A stretch of 64,000 nucleotides of DNA from Palsa-147 sp049279675 (lineage in GTDB: Bacteria > Acidobacteriota > Terriglobia > Acidiferrales > UBA7541): positions 6,123 to 70,122 of the forward strand of contig JBAPOP010000154.1 in assembly GCA_049279675.1 (NCBI GenBank), given 5' to 3'. The first letter of the stretch is position 1, and every line of letters starts with the position of its first letter. A program made the position numbers and the translations under genes. Of this stretch, positions 43,750 to 52,467 are shown in pieces. A model generated the notes under the pieces. It was given only the letters and a program-made list of their open reading frames with translations. It searched no databases and was not told where the DNA came from.

Positions 43750-44436
43750 GTGAGCGACACAACCTTCGGACCATCGGCCTACGCTTCAACGCGAACCGCA
43801 GCGCCAGCGCCGCGCCTAAAGCGCAACTATGCTGTTGTGCGGCGTAACGCCGAAGCCGAAAGCCTCGAAAGCGCCGAAAGCGGCGAGATTTCCAATCGCG
43901 ATCTCAAAAACTCCCAGCAATGCGCCTTCCGTCTGGCGTATCGCATCACGCGAGCGAAGGAAGACGCCGAAGATGTTCAACAGGAGGCTTTGTTGAAGGC
44001 TTACACTCACGTCAACCAATTCGAAGGCCGTTCCCGCATCACGACGTGGATCTCGCGTATCGCGATTAACGAGGCATTAATGTGCCTTCGCAAGCGGCGC
44101 GACGCGCTCCATGTGCCACTCGAAGATTTCATGAATCCGGACGACGCCTCGGGCGTGAAGTTCAATCTCTCGTCGCCATTCGAGAGCCCGGAAGCCGCGT
44201 ACGCCCGGACGGAACTCAGAGAATTGCTGAAGTACGCTCTTTGTCAGCTTCGTCCGATCTATCGCGAGGTCTTCACGATGCGCGTGCTGGAGAATCTCTC
44301 CACGACGGAGACGGCGCAAATCGGCCGGCTGTCCGTCAGCACAGTGAAGACGCGAATGCGCCGGGCTCGAATGCAGCTGCGGAAGATTCTACGAGACGCG
44401 CAGCAGGATCACCTGCTGGAAGCGCGCGCGACCTAA
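43750..44436 (+). CDS. ECF-family RNA polymerase sigma factor
   Basis: The 228-residue protein has sigma region 2 (AFRLAYRITRAKEDAEDVQQ, EALLKAYTHVNQFEGRSRIT, TWISRIAINEALMCLRKRR) and region 4 (LRPIYREVFTMRVLENLSTT, ETAQIGRLSVSTVKTRMRRA). A 50-residue N-terminal extension precedes region 2. GAGGTGATTC directly upstream supports the GTG start. No anti-sigma gene follows; the next gene is on the other strand. Target promoters are unknown. Confidence 0.87.
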   Translation: MSDTTFGPSAYASTRTAAPAPRLKRNYAVVRRNAEAESLESAESGEISNRDLKNSQQCAFRLAYRITRAKEDAEDVQQEALLKAYTHVNQFEGRSRITTWISRIAINEALMCLRKRRDALHVPLEDFMNPDDASGVKFNLSSPFESPEAAYARTELRELLKYALCQLRPIYREVFTMRVLENLSTTETAQIGRLSVSTVKTRMRRARMQLRKILRDAQQDHLLEARAT

Positions 44437-44532
44437 CGCACTCAATACGAATTTGCGAATTGTTCGAAACCGGTCCCGGCGCACCATGTTTCGAGTAAAT
44501 CGTTTAACGACCGCCGGAGTCGGTCGCAAGTT

Positions 44533-45231
44533 TTATGCCGGCTTGCGTAGAATCAATTCGCCGAGCGCGTAACGCCGAAGGTCTACCGGTTGCTCAAGGG
44601 CCCGCTCGAAACTGGTTTCTCGCCATGGCGCATTCGGCTCCTTGCTGAGAAACCGCTGATGAACGATCTCGAATCCGCTCAATAATGACGGAAGTCGCTC
44701 TTTGCCGTACACCCGGTGCCACGGCTTATGAACGGCATCGCGCCCCACGGGTATCGTCAAGAAAAGCAGCCCTCCTACGACCAAAAGATCCAGAATTTTC
44801 TTCGTTGCTTTCAAATCTCCAAACGGATCTTCAGCGGATCCATACAGGCCGGAAAGCCCGATATGCTCAATTGAGGAACATGCAACGACAACATCGAACT
44901 CCGAATTGAGTGTGAGTTGGTTGAAATCACCTCGTAGCAAAGTAAAGCCCGACACCAGGTTAGCGAGACGGTCTTGAAAGTCGATACCCACGACCTCGTA
45001 TCCGAGCGCGAGCATGGCGGGAATCACCGGTGATTCTCCACAACCCACTTCCAGCGCCTTCTTTTGCCCGCGTGGCAGGTTTACGCAGATCCATCCCCAG
45101 TCCAATAGTTTTTCGCCGTCCAAGTCAAATCCGCCGGCAGGCGGCCGCGGCTCTCCTCTTAACCACGCCCGAATTCCGAAACGGCGATCTACCTGCCGCG
45201 CGAGTGTTCCAATCGCATTTCCCACAGCCAT
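44533..45231 (-). CDS. Class I SAM-dependent methyltransferase
   Basis: The 232-residue protein has a Rossmann-type SAM-binding core: ALEVGCGESPVIPAMLALGY (motif I), VVGIDFQDRL (motif II), FDVVVACSSIEHIGLSG (motif IV) and VVGGLLFLTIPVG (motif V). The substrate is unknown; the SxIEH context is common in small-molecule and sugar methyltransferases. AAGGAGGCTCGC precedes the ATG. The upstream region contains a cluster of inverted repeats that would be in its leader if transcribed from further upstream. Confidence 0.8.
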   Translation of the reverse strand: MAVGNAIGTLARQVDRRFGIRAWLRGEPRPPAGGFDLDGEKLLDWGWICVNLPRGQKKALEVGCGESPVIPAMLALGYEVVGIDFQDRLANLVSGFTLLRGDFNQLTLNSEFDVVVACSSIEHIGLSGLYGSAEDPFGDLKATKKILDLLVVGGLLFLTIPVGRDAVHKPWHRVYGKERLPSLLSGFEIVHQRFLSKEPNAPWRETSFERALEQPVDLRRYALGELILRKPA

Positions 45232-45578
45232 CAGCGAGCCTCCTTATTGCGCGCGCTACCGATTTTTATGAGCCGAAGGAATGAATGCAGTTTGTGTTCC
45301 AGAGTTGAACGGCAAGCACTCTCTTTAATATCAACAACAGTCTGGTGTGAATCCTTCGTCGAGTGCCGATTTGGGATCGCCCCATTTCCAGTTCGGAAAT
45401 GGTTCCGCGCGGTCGCGTGACTTCACCGGCAAGGCGGTGAACCGTTGCGTCTACGTTGATCCCCCACGGCCATGGGAGTCGCGAGCTTGGTTAAATCGCG
45501 ACTCTACCCTGCAGAATACTCAGGCAAAGTTAATTTAAAGCGAATGAGCTTGTCGGTTAGAAGTCTTGAGGCACTTCG
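45232..45578. other. Gene-free region between methyltransferase and Crp gene
   Basis: These 347 bases hold no supported gene. The central part carries the inverted-repeat cluster described at 45373-45504; the flanks (45232-45370 and 45505-45578) show no clear motif. Confidence 0.5.
45373..45504. ncRNA. Candidate structured RNA element (strand uncertain)
   Basis: Several perfect inverted repeats are packed into 132 bases of a gene-free region: 45382-45389 with 45395-45402 (8 bp, 5-base loop), 45422-45428 with 45435-45441 (7 bp, 6-base loop), and 45476-45483 with 45497-45504 (8 bp, 13-base loop). An outer GGGATC (45373-45378) pairs with GATCCC (45458-45463), enclosing the first two hairpins in a possible multibranch junction. 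All pairs are Watson-Crick, so the strand cannot be chosen. It does not match a tRNA or a riboswitch I recognise. A cluster of protein-binding DNA palindromes is the main alternative. Confidence 0.4.
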
Positions 45579-46301
45579 TCAGTCGTGCAGAACCACACTG
45601 AGGAGGGAATTGTCGATTTTGATCTCGCCGTTGTATTTGATAAAGCCAAGCTTTCTGAATTTGTTCATGAAAAAATTGACGCGCGACCGCGTCGTGCCGA
45701 TCATTTCCGCGAGCGTTTCTTGCGACACTTTGCCAAGAACCTTTTGAGGATGGCCTTGCGCGCCATAACGCGCCAGCAGCAGGAGGGTGCGCGCCAGCCG
45801 TTTCTCGGTCGAATTGAAAAGCTGGTCGATCAGATCCTCTTCGACGCGAATGTTTCGTGCCAGCATGTAGGCAATAAAGCGGTCGGAGAACTCGTGTTCG
45901 CCGTGAAGGACGCGATTCATCTCGTTTTTCTCAATGACCAGCACAGTGGTGGGCGCAATCGCGGTCGCCGTCGCCTTGCAAATCAACTGGCCCGCCAGGC
46001 AGCCTTCTCCAAAAAAATCGCCCGGTCCGAGAATTGCCACGACTGCTTCTTTACCCGACTCGTTCACGACTGTAAGCTTCACGCCGCCATCTTGAATGTA
46101 CATGACGGTCTTCGCGGAATCGCCCTGCGCGAAAACAGTTTCTTTCCTCTGAAACTTGCCAACTTTTCTCCCCAGACCTGTCGACTCAAGAAACATCTTC
46201 ACATCGAACGCATGATTTCTCGATTTCGCTTTTCGAGGAGAGCGGCGGAGGCCGGATGATATTCTTCGAACTGCAGAAGGCACGATACGACAGGGTAGCA
46301 C
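45579..46301 (-). CDS. Crp/Fnr-family transcriptional regulator
   Basis: The protein has a cNMP-binding beta-roll (VFAQGDSAKTVMYIQDGGVK, AVVAILGPGDFFGEGCLAGQ) and a winged HTH (VSQETLAEMIGTTRSRVNFF, MNKFRKLGFIKYNGEI). The phosphate-binding Arg-Ser of true Crp is not evident in the GEGCLAG segment, and no Fnr-type cysteine cluster is seen, so the ligand is unknown. The start is uncertain: the frame opens with a GTG at 46301, giving 240 residues, while an ATG at 46196 would remove residues that align with the usual family start. It is a paralogue of the regulator at 49.1-49.8 kb. Confidence 0.82.
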   Translation of the reverse strand: MLPCRIVPSAVRRISSGLRRSPRKAKSRNHAFDVKMFLESTGLGRKVGKFQRKETVFAQGDSAKTVMYIQDGGVKLTVVNESGKEAVVAILGPGDFFGEGCLAGQLICKATATAIAPTTVLVIEKNEMNRVLHGEHEFSDRFIAYMLARNIRVEEDLIDQLFNSTEKRLARTLLLLARYGAQGHPQKVLGKVSQETLAEMIGTTRSRVNFFMNKFRKLGFIKYNGEIKIDNSLLSVVLHD

Positions 46302-46398
46302 GAATTAAATGACTGTCCAATATTAAACAGCACTTGACGGGCTGCGAATTTTAATCGCGGGTATCCGCCGTTCAGCGTTCCTAATTGGAACGCGACAT

Positions 46399-48876
46399 CT
46401 ACTCTGCCCGCAACGAGTCGACGGGGTTGACCGTTGCCGCCCGTCGGGAAGGTAAATAGCAAGCGAGATAAGCAGTGGCGACGACGCCGATTGCTACTGC
46501 CGAATACGTAAATGGGTCGACCGGATTGACGTTGAACAGCAGCGCTGACATCAGGCGCATGGCGGCGAAAGCGGCGACGAGGCCGCACGCGACGCCGATA
46601 CCGGTCAACCACAATCCCTGGCGTACGAACATCGCAACGAGCGACTTTCGCTGCGCGCCGAGCGCCATTCGAATGCCGATCTCGCGCGTCCTCTGCGACA
46701 CCGAGTACGCGATCACGCCATAAATTCCAACGATCCCGAGCAGTAGAGCCATGCCTCCGGCCGCTCCGAGCATGATCAGCGTGAACGAGGTGCGCGCCAT
46801 CGATCTCGTGTAATAGTGGCCGAGCGTGTGAGCATCAGCCACCGGCACGTTCGAATCAGCCGACCAGACGGTTTGGCGAATTTCATTCAAGAAGGCCTGC
46901 GATCCCGCCCGCGGACTGCGAATCGCGAAAGCAATGCCGCGGCGCAGCATTTCTCTTTGGCCTTCAAACCGGTCCATCATGATGGGCCAGTAGACAGTGG
47001 TGGGCGCTGGTTGATTCACGCCATCGTCGTGCACGTCCCCAACGACTCCGATGATTTCGCGCCAGTCGTCGTTAGTGCCGACGCGGATTCGTTTGCCCAG
47101 CGCGTTGCTGGCATCGCGCCAATATTCGCGCGCGAAATTCTCGGAGACTATCGCGACGGGCAATTTCTGGTAGGTGTCCGTCCAGGTTAGATCTCGCCCC
47201 GCGATGAGCGGAGTGCCCAGCGTCGCGAATGATCCGGGCGAAACGAATTTGAATCGTCGAAGAGGCGGAAGCTCGCCTTCTGCATATGCGCGGTCTTGCG
47301 CGAAGATAGGATCGTTCGAACTGTTCCCATCCATCGGAATAGCCGTCGAGAAGCTCGCTGATGACACGCCCGGGATTGCCGCGAGCTTGTTGAGGAGTTC
47401 CTCGTCCATGCGTACGACGCGCTCACGCTCGGAATCCGGTACATGCGTGTCCGGGACGAAGAACCGAAACGTTTGCACCGATTCCGGCGCGAAGAACCCT
47501 GGCGAAACGTGCATTAACGCGCGAAATGTCCGGATCATCAGCCCCGAACAAATCAATAACAAAAGCGCGAGAGCCACTTGCACCACCACGAGAACATTTC
47601 GCGCGCGATGCTGCTGGCGGCTTTGGCTGAGCGTGCGTCCTCCCTCTCGGAGGCCCGTATTCAAATGCGCGCCGGCATACTTGAACACCGGAATCGAGCC
47701 AAACAGCAGGCTTGAAAAAAGTGCGATCGCGAACGTAAACAGCAGCACAGGAATGTCGATGCCAATTTCGTGGATTCGCGGGAGGCCCGTGGGTGCCATC
47801 GCCACAAGCACGCGCAATGCTCCATAGGCGAGCGCTAATCCGAGCAGGCTGCCCATCAGGCCGAGTGTTACGCTCTCGAATAACAATTCACTCGCGATTC
47901 GCTTCCATCCAGCGCCCAGGGCGGTACGAATGGCTAATTCCTGGCGGCGTCCGTCAACGCGCACGAGAAGCAAGTTCGCGACGTTCGCGCATGCGATCAG
48001 CAGCACCATGCCGATCGAGCCCATCAAAACCCATAAGACGTTGCCCACATCTCCGACAACATCCTGCTTCAGCGGCCGCAAGTTTGGCCCGATTTGCGCT
48101 TTTTCGAAGAGCTTGACGCTGAAGCCCGGCGGCGCGGGGAAACTGCGAGTGATAATCGGAAGCAGTCGCGCGATGTCCGCACTAGCCTGCGCGATTGTCA
48201 CTCCCGGCTTGAGACGTGCAAGAGCCTGATAGCTGAAATTCCCGAGCGTTAATTTGTTGCGGTCGAACTTGAAGGGCACGACAAGTGCGGGGTCTTGATA
48301 GTTCAGAAAATGAAATCCACGCGGCAAGACGCCGATGATTTCGCGCGGTTTTCCGTTCACCGTGATGGAACTCCCGATCGCGGAGGCCGCACCGCCGAAT
48401 TTCTGCTGCCAGAATCCGTAGGATAGCAGTGCGGTTTCCGGCGAGCCGGGCGCATCGTCTTCGCGAGTGAACAATCTTCCCAGCGCGGGCGTTACACCGA
48501 GAATCGGCAGCGTGCCATCGGTGACGTCGAGCCCTACCACTTGCTCCGGTTCGCCCGTCCCGGTGACGCTAAATGAGTCGCCCGAATACAACCCGATGTC
48601 TTCAAGCGTGGTGCTTTGCTCGCGATCGATGAAGTAATTCGACGGCGACATGTTCAAATCCTTGATGCCGATGCCCGGCGCCGTGTGCCACACGCCGATT
48701 AACTGTTCCGAGTGTGGATATGGCAAAGGTTTCAGCAGCACTCCTTCGAGGACGCTGAAGATCACCGTGTTCGCGCCGACGCCCACGGCCAGCGTGATCA
48801 GAGTGATTGCGGTAAAGAGCGGCGCGCGGCTGAGTCTGCGCAGCACCTGCCTGAGATGATCGTTAAACGTTGCCAT
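46399..48876 (-). CDS. MacB/FtsX-type permease, acidobacterial duplicated orphan permease group
   Basis: The 825-residue membrane protein contains two MacB periplasmic core regions and two FtsX domains. One helix and periplasmic domain follow LFTAITLITLAVGVGANTVI. A three-helix FtsX block is at about 270-440 (VLLIACANVANLLLVRVDGR), a second periplasmic domain follows NVLVVVQVALALLLLICSGL, and the last FtsX block contains VSQRTREIGIRMALGAQRKS. This duplicated form without an adjacent ATPase is expanded in Acidobacteria. The substrate is unknown. GGAGG upstream supports the ATG at 48876 rather than the frame opening at 48942. Crp-type regulators lie on both sides. Confidence 0.87.
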   Translation of the reverse strand: MATFNDHLRQVLRRLSRAPLFTAITLITLAVGVGANTVIFSVLEGVLLKPLPYPHSEQLIGVWHTAPGIGIKDLNMSPSNYFIDREQSTTLEDIGLYSGDSFSVTGTGEPEQVVGLDVTDGTLPILGVTPALGRLFTREDDAPGSPETALLSYGFWQQKFGGAASAIGSSITVNGKPREIIGVLPRGFHFLNYQDPALVVPFKFDRNKLTLGNFSYQALARLKPGVTIAQASADIARLLPIITRSFPAPPGFSVKLFEKAQIGPNLRPLKQDVVGDVGNVLWVLMGSIGMVLLIACANVANLLLVRVDGRRQELAIRTALGAGWKRIASELLFESVTLGLMGSLLGLALAYGALRVLVAMAPTGLPRIHEIGIDIPVLLFTFAIALFSSLLFGSIPVFKYAGAHLNTGLREGGRTLSQSRQQHRARNVLVVVQVALALLLLICSGLMIRTFRALMHVSPGFFAPESVQTFRFFVPDTHVPDSERERVVRMDEELLNKLAAIPGVSSASFSTAIPMDGNSSNDPIFAQDRAYAEGELPPLRRFKFVSPGSFATLGTPLIAGRDLTWTDTYQKLPVAIVSENFAREYWRDASNALGKRIRVGTNDDWREIIGVVGDVHDDGVNQPAPTTVYWPIMMDRFEGQREMLRRGIAFAIRSPRAGSQAFLNEIRQTVWSADSNVPVADAHTLGHYYTRSMARTSFTLIMLGAAGGMALLLGIVGIYGVIAYSVSQRTREIGIRMALGAQRKSLVAMFVRQGLWLTGIGVACGLVAAFAAMRLMSALLFNVNPVDPFTYSAVAIGVVATAYLACYLPSRRAATVNPVDSLRAE

Positions 48877-49092
48877 GCTCCAAACCTCCCGGCCGGGAAA
48901 TCTGCGTTCGCAATCGGGCTCGCAGCAGCACCCGTGTGCCAAACGTGTCAGTCGCCAGACTGCATCAGTTGATACGCAGCCGAGCGCTGGAATGTTTAGT
49001 TTGCTTTGGTGACAGCCGCTGGCGGGTGTTGCCTGCCTGGACTAAAGCTGAAATCCAGTAACCTCGAACATTCGGACGATTACCGGCCGTCT

Positions 49093-49773
49093 CTAGCTGT
49101 TCGGAAGAATTTTTCGGAGCGATTGGCGCACTTCCAATCCGCCGTCGTAGTTGATGAATCCCTGTTTCCTAAATCGATTCATGAACAAATTAATTCGTGG
49201 GCGGGTCGTCCCGACCATCTCCGCCAGGACTTGGTGGTTCAAGATCGGGATCTCAACGACGGACGGGCCCTTCTCATCCAGGTGCGCCAGGCGCAGAAGC
49301 ACGCGCGCGAGCCTTTGTTCGGCAGTTGATGTCAGTAGGTCCGCGACATGATCTTGATATTTCTTAACGCTGAAGAGGAGGTAGGCCACCAGCGAATTTG
49401 ACGTTGTATTCTTTTTGCGAAGCATCGCGAGCATCTTGTCCCGCTGGATGATGCGTATGGAGCTGGCCGTCAACGCGACTGCCGTGGATATGCGCAAGGG
49501 ATAGCCTGCCAGGCAAAGCTCGCCAAAAAAATCATTTGCTCCCAGGATCGTCGTAACAGCGGAAGGTTGATATTTCGATTCCGTCGTGAGGCGCACGCCT
49601 CCCGCTTGAATGTAGTACAGCGTATTTGCGGGCGCTCCTTGCGTGTAGATGTTTTGTTTGTTCCGATAACGCGAGACCTTGCCGCCTAAGCTTGCGCCTG
49701 AAGAAAACCCTTTGAGGTGCGAACCCATCTGGTTCATGCCTTTCGTGAGTCGCGCCACTTTGGCGGGAGCCAC
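49093..49773 (-). CDS. Crp/Fnr-family transcriptional regulator
   Basis: The 226-residue regulator has a cyclic-nucleotide-binding-like roll (IYTQGAPANTLYYIQAGGVR, ILGANDFFGELCLAGYPLRI) and a winged HTH (LNHQVLAEMVGTTRPRINLF, MNRFRKQGFINYDGGLEV). Layout and C-terminal sequence closely resemble the paralogue at 45.6-46.3 kb. The frame opens with GTG at 49773 without a good Shine-Dalgarno; internal ATG codons at residues 13 and 16 are possible starts. It lies upstream of the orphan permease on the same strand and may regulate it. Confidence 0.83.
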   Translation of the reverse strand: MAPAKVARLTKGMNQMGSHLKGFSSGASLGGKVSRYRNKQNIYTQGAPANTLYYIQAGGVRLTTESKYQPSAVTTILGANDFFGELCLAGYPLRISTAVALTASSIRIIQRDKMLAMLRKKNTTSNSLVAYLLFSVKKYQDHVADLLTSTAEQRLARVLLRLAHLDEKGPSVVEIPILNHQVLAEMVGTTRPRINLFMNRFRKQGFINYDGGLEVRQSLRKILPNS

Positions 49774-49779
49774 GCATGC

Positions 49780-49989
49780 CTATGACTTTGAGTGATCGGC
49801 TGACTTCACAGATTCCCAATGAGCTTCCAGCGTCGCCTGGTAAGCCTTATTGGCATGTTCCAGCGCCTGTCTTGAATGTTCATGTCCGGTCTCGTGGTCT
49901 TCTTTGTCGTGATGCGCGGACGCAGTACGGTGCGCGTGCGCTGCTTGATCGTGGAATTCGGCAGCTCTTTGGTGTGAATCTTTCGCCAT
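49780..49989 (-). CDS. Small histidine-rich hydrophilic protein
   Basis: The 69-residue protein has 12 histidines, many in a regular helical pattern (EFHDQAAHAHRTASAHHDKE, then DHETGHEHSRQALEHANKAY), and no hydrophobic segment or cysteine. AGAGGCGCA precedes the ATG. Similar short proteins occur in other soil bacteria without known function. The composition would suit metal binding or a stress-related helical protein; this is inference. It ends six bases before the GTG of the Crp-type gene on the same strand, so the two are probably cotranscribed. Confidence 0.7.
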   Translation of the reverse strand: MAKDSHQRAAEFHDQAAHAHRTASAHHDKEDHETGHEHSRQALEHANKAYQATLEAHWESVKSADHSKS

Positions 49990-50220
49990 TGCGCCTCTCA
50001 GTCTGCGTCTATCCTAAAACCGCTCCATTCTCTAATCTGTTCAATTTTGAACACTCTTTCCGTGGCGCACTCTTTCAGATCGAATGGAAAGGACTATCGC
50101 GACAGCGGGATCGACTTCCAGGCGGGGGATCGGGTGCTCTCTCGAAGACTACGTCACGAAAGCCGTCCATCCGAGCGCACGTCCTTGATGTGGCCAGTCT
50201 CGAGGCTTCCGAAAAGTGCC

Positions 50221-50658
50221 TTACTGTTTCGTCTCATTTTCGAGCTTGATTGCAATTGCGGCCACGCACTTTGCCCGCTCGATCAATTGAAGTTCCTTGG
50301 CGGTGGGCTGTCGTGGAACGCTGGTGTACATCTTGAGGCATCCAAGCTGCTTGTTGTTTTCAGCAAGAACGCGGCCAGAATGGAAAATGAACAACCCGAA
50401 AAGCGCTGCGTTCAGGCTAATTGTGGCACTATCGCATTTGTCGATCGCGCTCAGCGAAATCAGCGAGACCACGCCGCCAATCTGACAATCCAGCGTGCTG
50501 CAGATTCCATTGAGCACCTTTGGTAAGGGCGCACGGGTAAAAATTGTTTGAACGAGATGCTCCTCCGCGCCCAACAAATATTGGATTTTCTCGTTCGCTT
50601 CGCGCCGCGCTTTTCGCTTCTGCGAATTGATACGCGTACCTGTGTTGCTCCCGCTCAT
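50221..50658 (-). CDS. Stand-alone GAF-like domain protein
   Basis: The 145-residue protein resembles a shortened GAF sensory domain: APLPKVLNGICSTLDCQIGG near the start, and at the end LGCLKMYTSVPRQPTAKELQ followed by LIERAKCVAAIAIKLE. That end matches the terminal helix seen in GAF domains of histidine kinases and diguanylate cyclases. No output domain is attached. The ATG at 50658 follows GGGGAATG; the preceding TTG is less likely. It sits next to the GGDEF-domain gene on the same strand and could modulate it. Confidence 0.6.
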   Translation of the reverse strand: MSGSNTGTRINSQKRKARREANEKIQYLLGAEEHLVQTIFTRAPLPKVLNGICSTLDCQIGGVVSLISLSAIDKCDSATISLNAALFGLFIFHSGRVLAENNKQLGCLKMYTSVPRQPTAKELQLIERAKCVAAIAIKLENETKQ

Positions 50659-50786
50659 CAAAGCATTCCCCTTTTTTTTCGAGCCTTCTTCAGACCAAGA
50701 AGCTTGAGCCCGATTTTGGTCAACTGTCCTATGGATTGGCTGTAGCCCGAATGCTCTCGGGCACTTCGAACAATTTGGAAATGCTT

Positions 50787-52139
50787 TTAAGCGGCCTGGC
50801 CGCCATGATCTGCTTTCGAGCTCTCCGCTTTCATCGCATAAAGAGATTTGTCCGCGGCGGACAGCAGTGTTTCGACCGTTGTGCCGTTCTCCGGATAGAC
50901 CGCGCTGCCAACGCTCACTGAAAGCAGAGGTTTCTCACGATCGTTGGAGAGCCGCTCGCAAATCCTCCGTTTGACCGCGTCAGCCTCTGTCGCGCCGGTC
51001 TCGGGCAAAATAATCGCAAACTCATCGCCGCCGTATCGTGCCGGAGTGTCAATCGATCGGCAGCAGAACCGAAAAATATCGGCCAGACGGCAGAGCGCCC
51101 GATTGCCTGTTAAATGACCATGGTTGTCGTTGATCCGCTTCATTCCATCCACATCAAAAAAAAGTACGGCAAAGGCGCGTGCCGTTCGGTCTGAACGTTT
51201 CAATTCGGATTCCAGTGTTTCTGAAAACTTGCGGAAATTTGCCAATCCACTCAACGCGTCAGTCGCTGCCACGTGCCGCAGGTGATCCTCGAGTGCGCAG
51301 TGTGCGGTGACGTCTTCCGCAATGATCTCGCAGCCTTCCGGTGCGCCTTCTTCAACACCCACTTGCTGGCCACTGAGCCGAACCTTCATCGGCGTTCCGT
51401 CCTTTCGCTTCCATTCGACTTCGATCAAATCCACGTGGCCTGTCTGTCGATAGGATTCGAAGAGTTGTCCCCGCTCGATAGGATCGCGAACGATTTCCGT
51501 CGCTAGGTTAACTGCCATCAATTCGCCTCTGGATCCGTAACCGAGCATTGCCACAAGCGCTTCATTCACATCGAGGAACCGGCCGTCCGCGTCGAAATGA
51601 CAGATGCCATACGTAGGGTTCTCCACCAGAGCTCGATAGTGGGCTTCCGAGTGCCGCAATTGCTTCTCCGCGTGATTCCGCTCCTCGCGCCGGGTTTTTT
51701 CCTCTACTGCCAAAGCGATAGCCAGCGGCAAGCGATTCAATCGATTCTTATCGACGCAATCGAAGGCTCCCTTGAGGATAAATGACTCGGTCATGTCGTC
51801 TTCGAGCGGGTGCGTAGCCAGGATGAACGGAATCTCCTGCTTCTCTTGATGCAGGTATTCGAGCGCCTCCATTCCCGTCCAACGGGGCATGGAGTAATCG
51901 CATACGATCACGTCATAGGACTGGGTCCGCAATCGTTTCCCGAATTCAACTGGGACTTGAACGCAATCCGCGGAGACTGCGAAATCCAGCCTTTTGAGCT
52001 CATTCAAGCAGAGTTCGACGTCGGACTTCTTGTCGTCCACGAAGAGAATTCGCACGATCCGTCGCCGATGGGCGGCGACTCGATGAGTGGCAAAGCCTTG
52101 ATTATTTTGATGTGGGTCATTATGGGTCAGGTTTGACAT
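50787..52139 (-). CDS. REC-PAS-GGDEF diguanylate cyclase
   Basis: The 450-residue protein has an N-terminal receiver domain (RILFVDDKKSD, phosphoacceptor Asp in VIVCDYSMPRWTG, Lys in DCVDKNRL). A PAS domain follows at about 160-280 (YRALVENPTYGICHFDADGR), then a GGDEF domain with AVLFFDVDGMKRINDNHGH and the intact active site ARYGGDEFAIILPE. It should make cyclic di-GMP in response to phosphorylation and a PAS signal. The I-site RxxD is not clear; RSID five residues before the GGDEF loop could serve. No partner kinase is adjacent. Confidence 0.88.
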   Translation of the reverse strand: MSNLTHNDPHQNNQGFATHRVAAHRRRIVRILFVDDKKSDVELCLNELKRLDFAVSADCVQVPVEFGKRLRTQSYDVIVCDYSMPRWTGMEALEYLHQEKQEIPFILATHPLEDDMTESFILKGAFDCVDKNRLNRLPLAIALAVEEKTRREERNHAEKQLRHSEAHYRALVENPTYGICHFDADGRFLDVNEALVAMLGYGSRGELMAVNLATEIVRDPIERGQLFESYRQTGHVDLIEVEWKRKDGTPMKVRLSGQQVGVEEGAPEGCEIIAEDVTAHCALEDHLRHVAATDALSGLANFRKFSETLESELKRSDRTARAFAVLFFDVDGMKRINDNHGHLTGNRALCRLADIFRFCCRSIDTPARYGGDEFAIILPETGATEADAVKRRICERLSNDREKPLLSVSVGSAVYPENGTTVETLLSAADKSLYAMKAESSKADHGGQAA

Positions 52140-52467
52140 ATAAAGCCGCCTTCGTGTCCTCTAAAGCCACCGCAGTATTTCCGCGTCGGGGAGTGAAACC
52201 TGTGAGGACTCCTCTTTTGGGACTGTGCGGTCGGGAGGGTGTTAACAACTGTTCAATTTGGCACAGTGCTAAATAGTGTGTCGATTATATCAATACCCCA
52301 TCGCTCTTTCGCTAACCAGCTCCTGACCGGCTTCCGCTTATCCGCCGAATTCTGGAAATTAAACTCGAAAATGTGGATGGCCAAAGCGGCACCGTCCCAA
52401 CATTCGCTTGCGGCTTGGCTGGGCGCTCAGTTACGCTCGCCGCTCGCTCATGGTTTAACACCACAGA
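52140..52467. other. Divergent region between diguanylate cyclase and galK
   Basis: No gene is supported in these 328 bases. Notable are an 11-bp palindrome GAGGA-C-TCCTC at 52204-52214 and two near-identical copies of GGYGGCTTTA just upstream of the cyclase start on the minus strand. No promoter could be assigned with confidence, and galK lacks a clear Shine-Dalgarno. Confidence 0.4.

Noticed and set aside
47464..47480. CCGAAACGTTTGCA resembling the LacI-type operator
   Set aside because: It lies inside the orphan permease coding region, loses the second arm, and is far from any promoter; probably chance.
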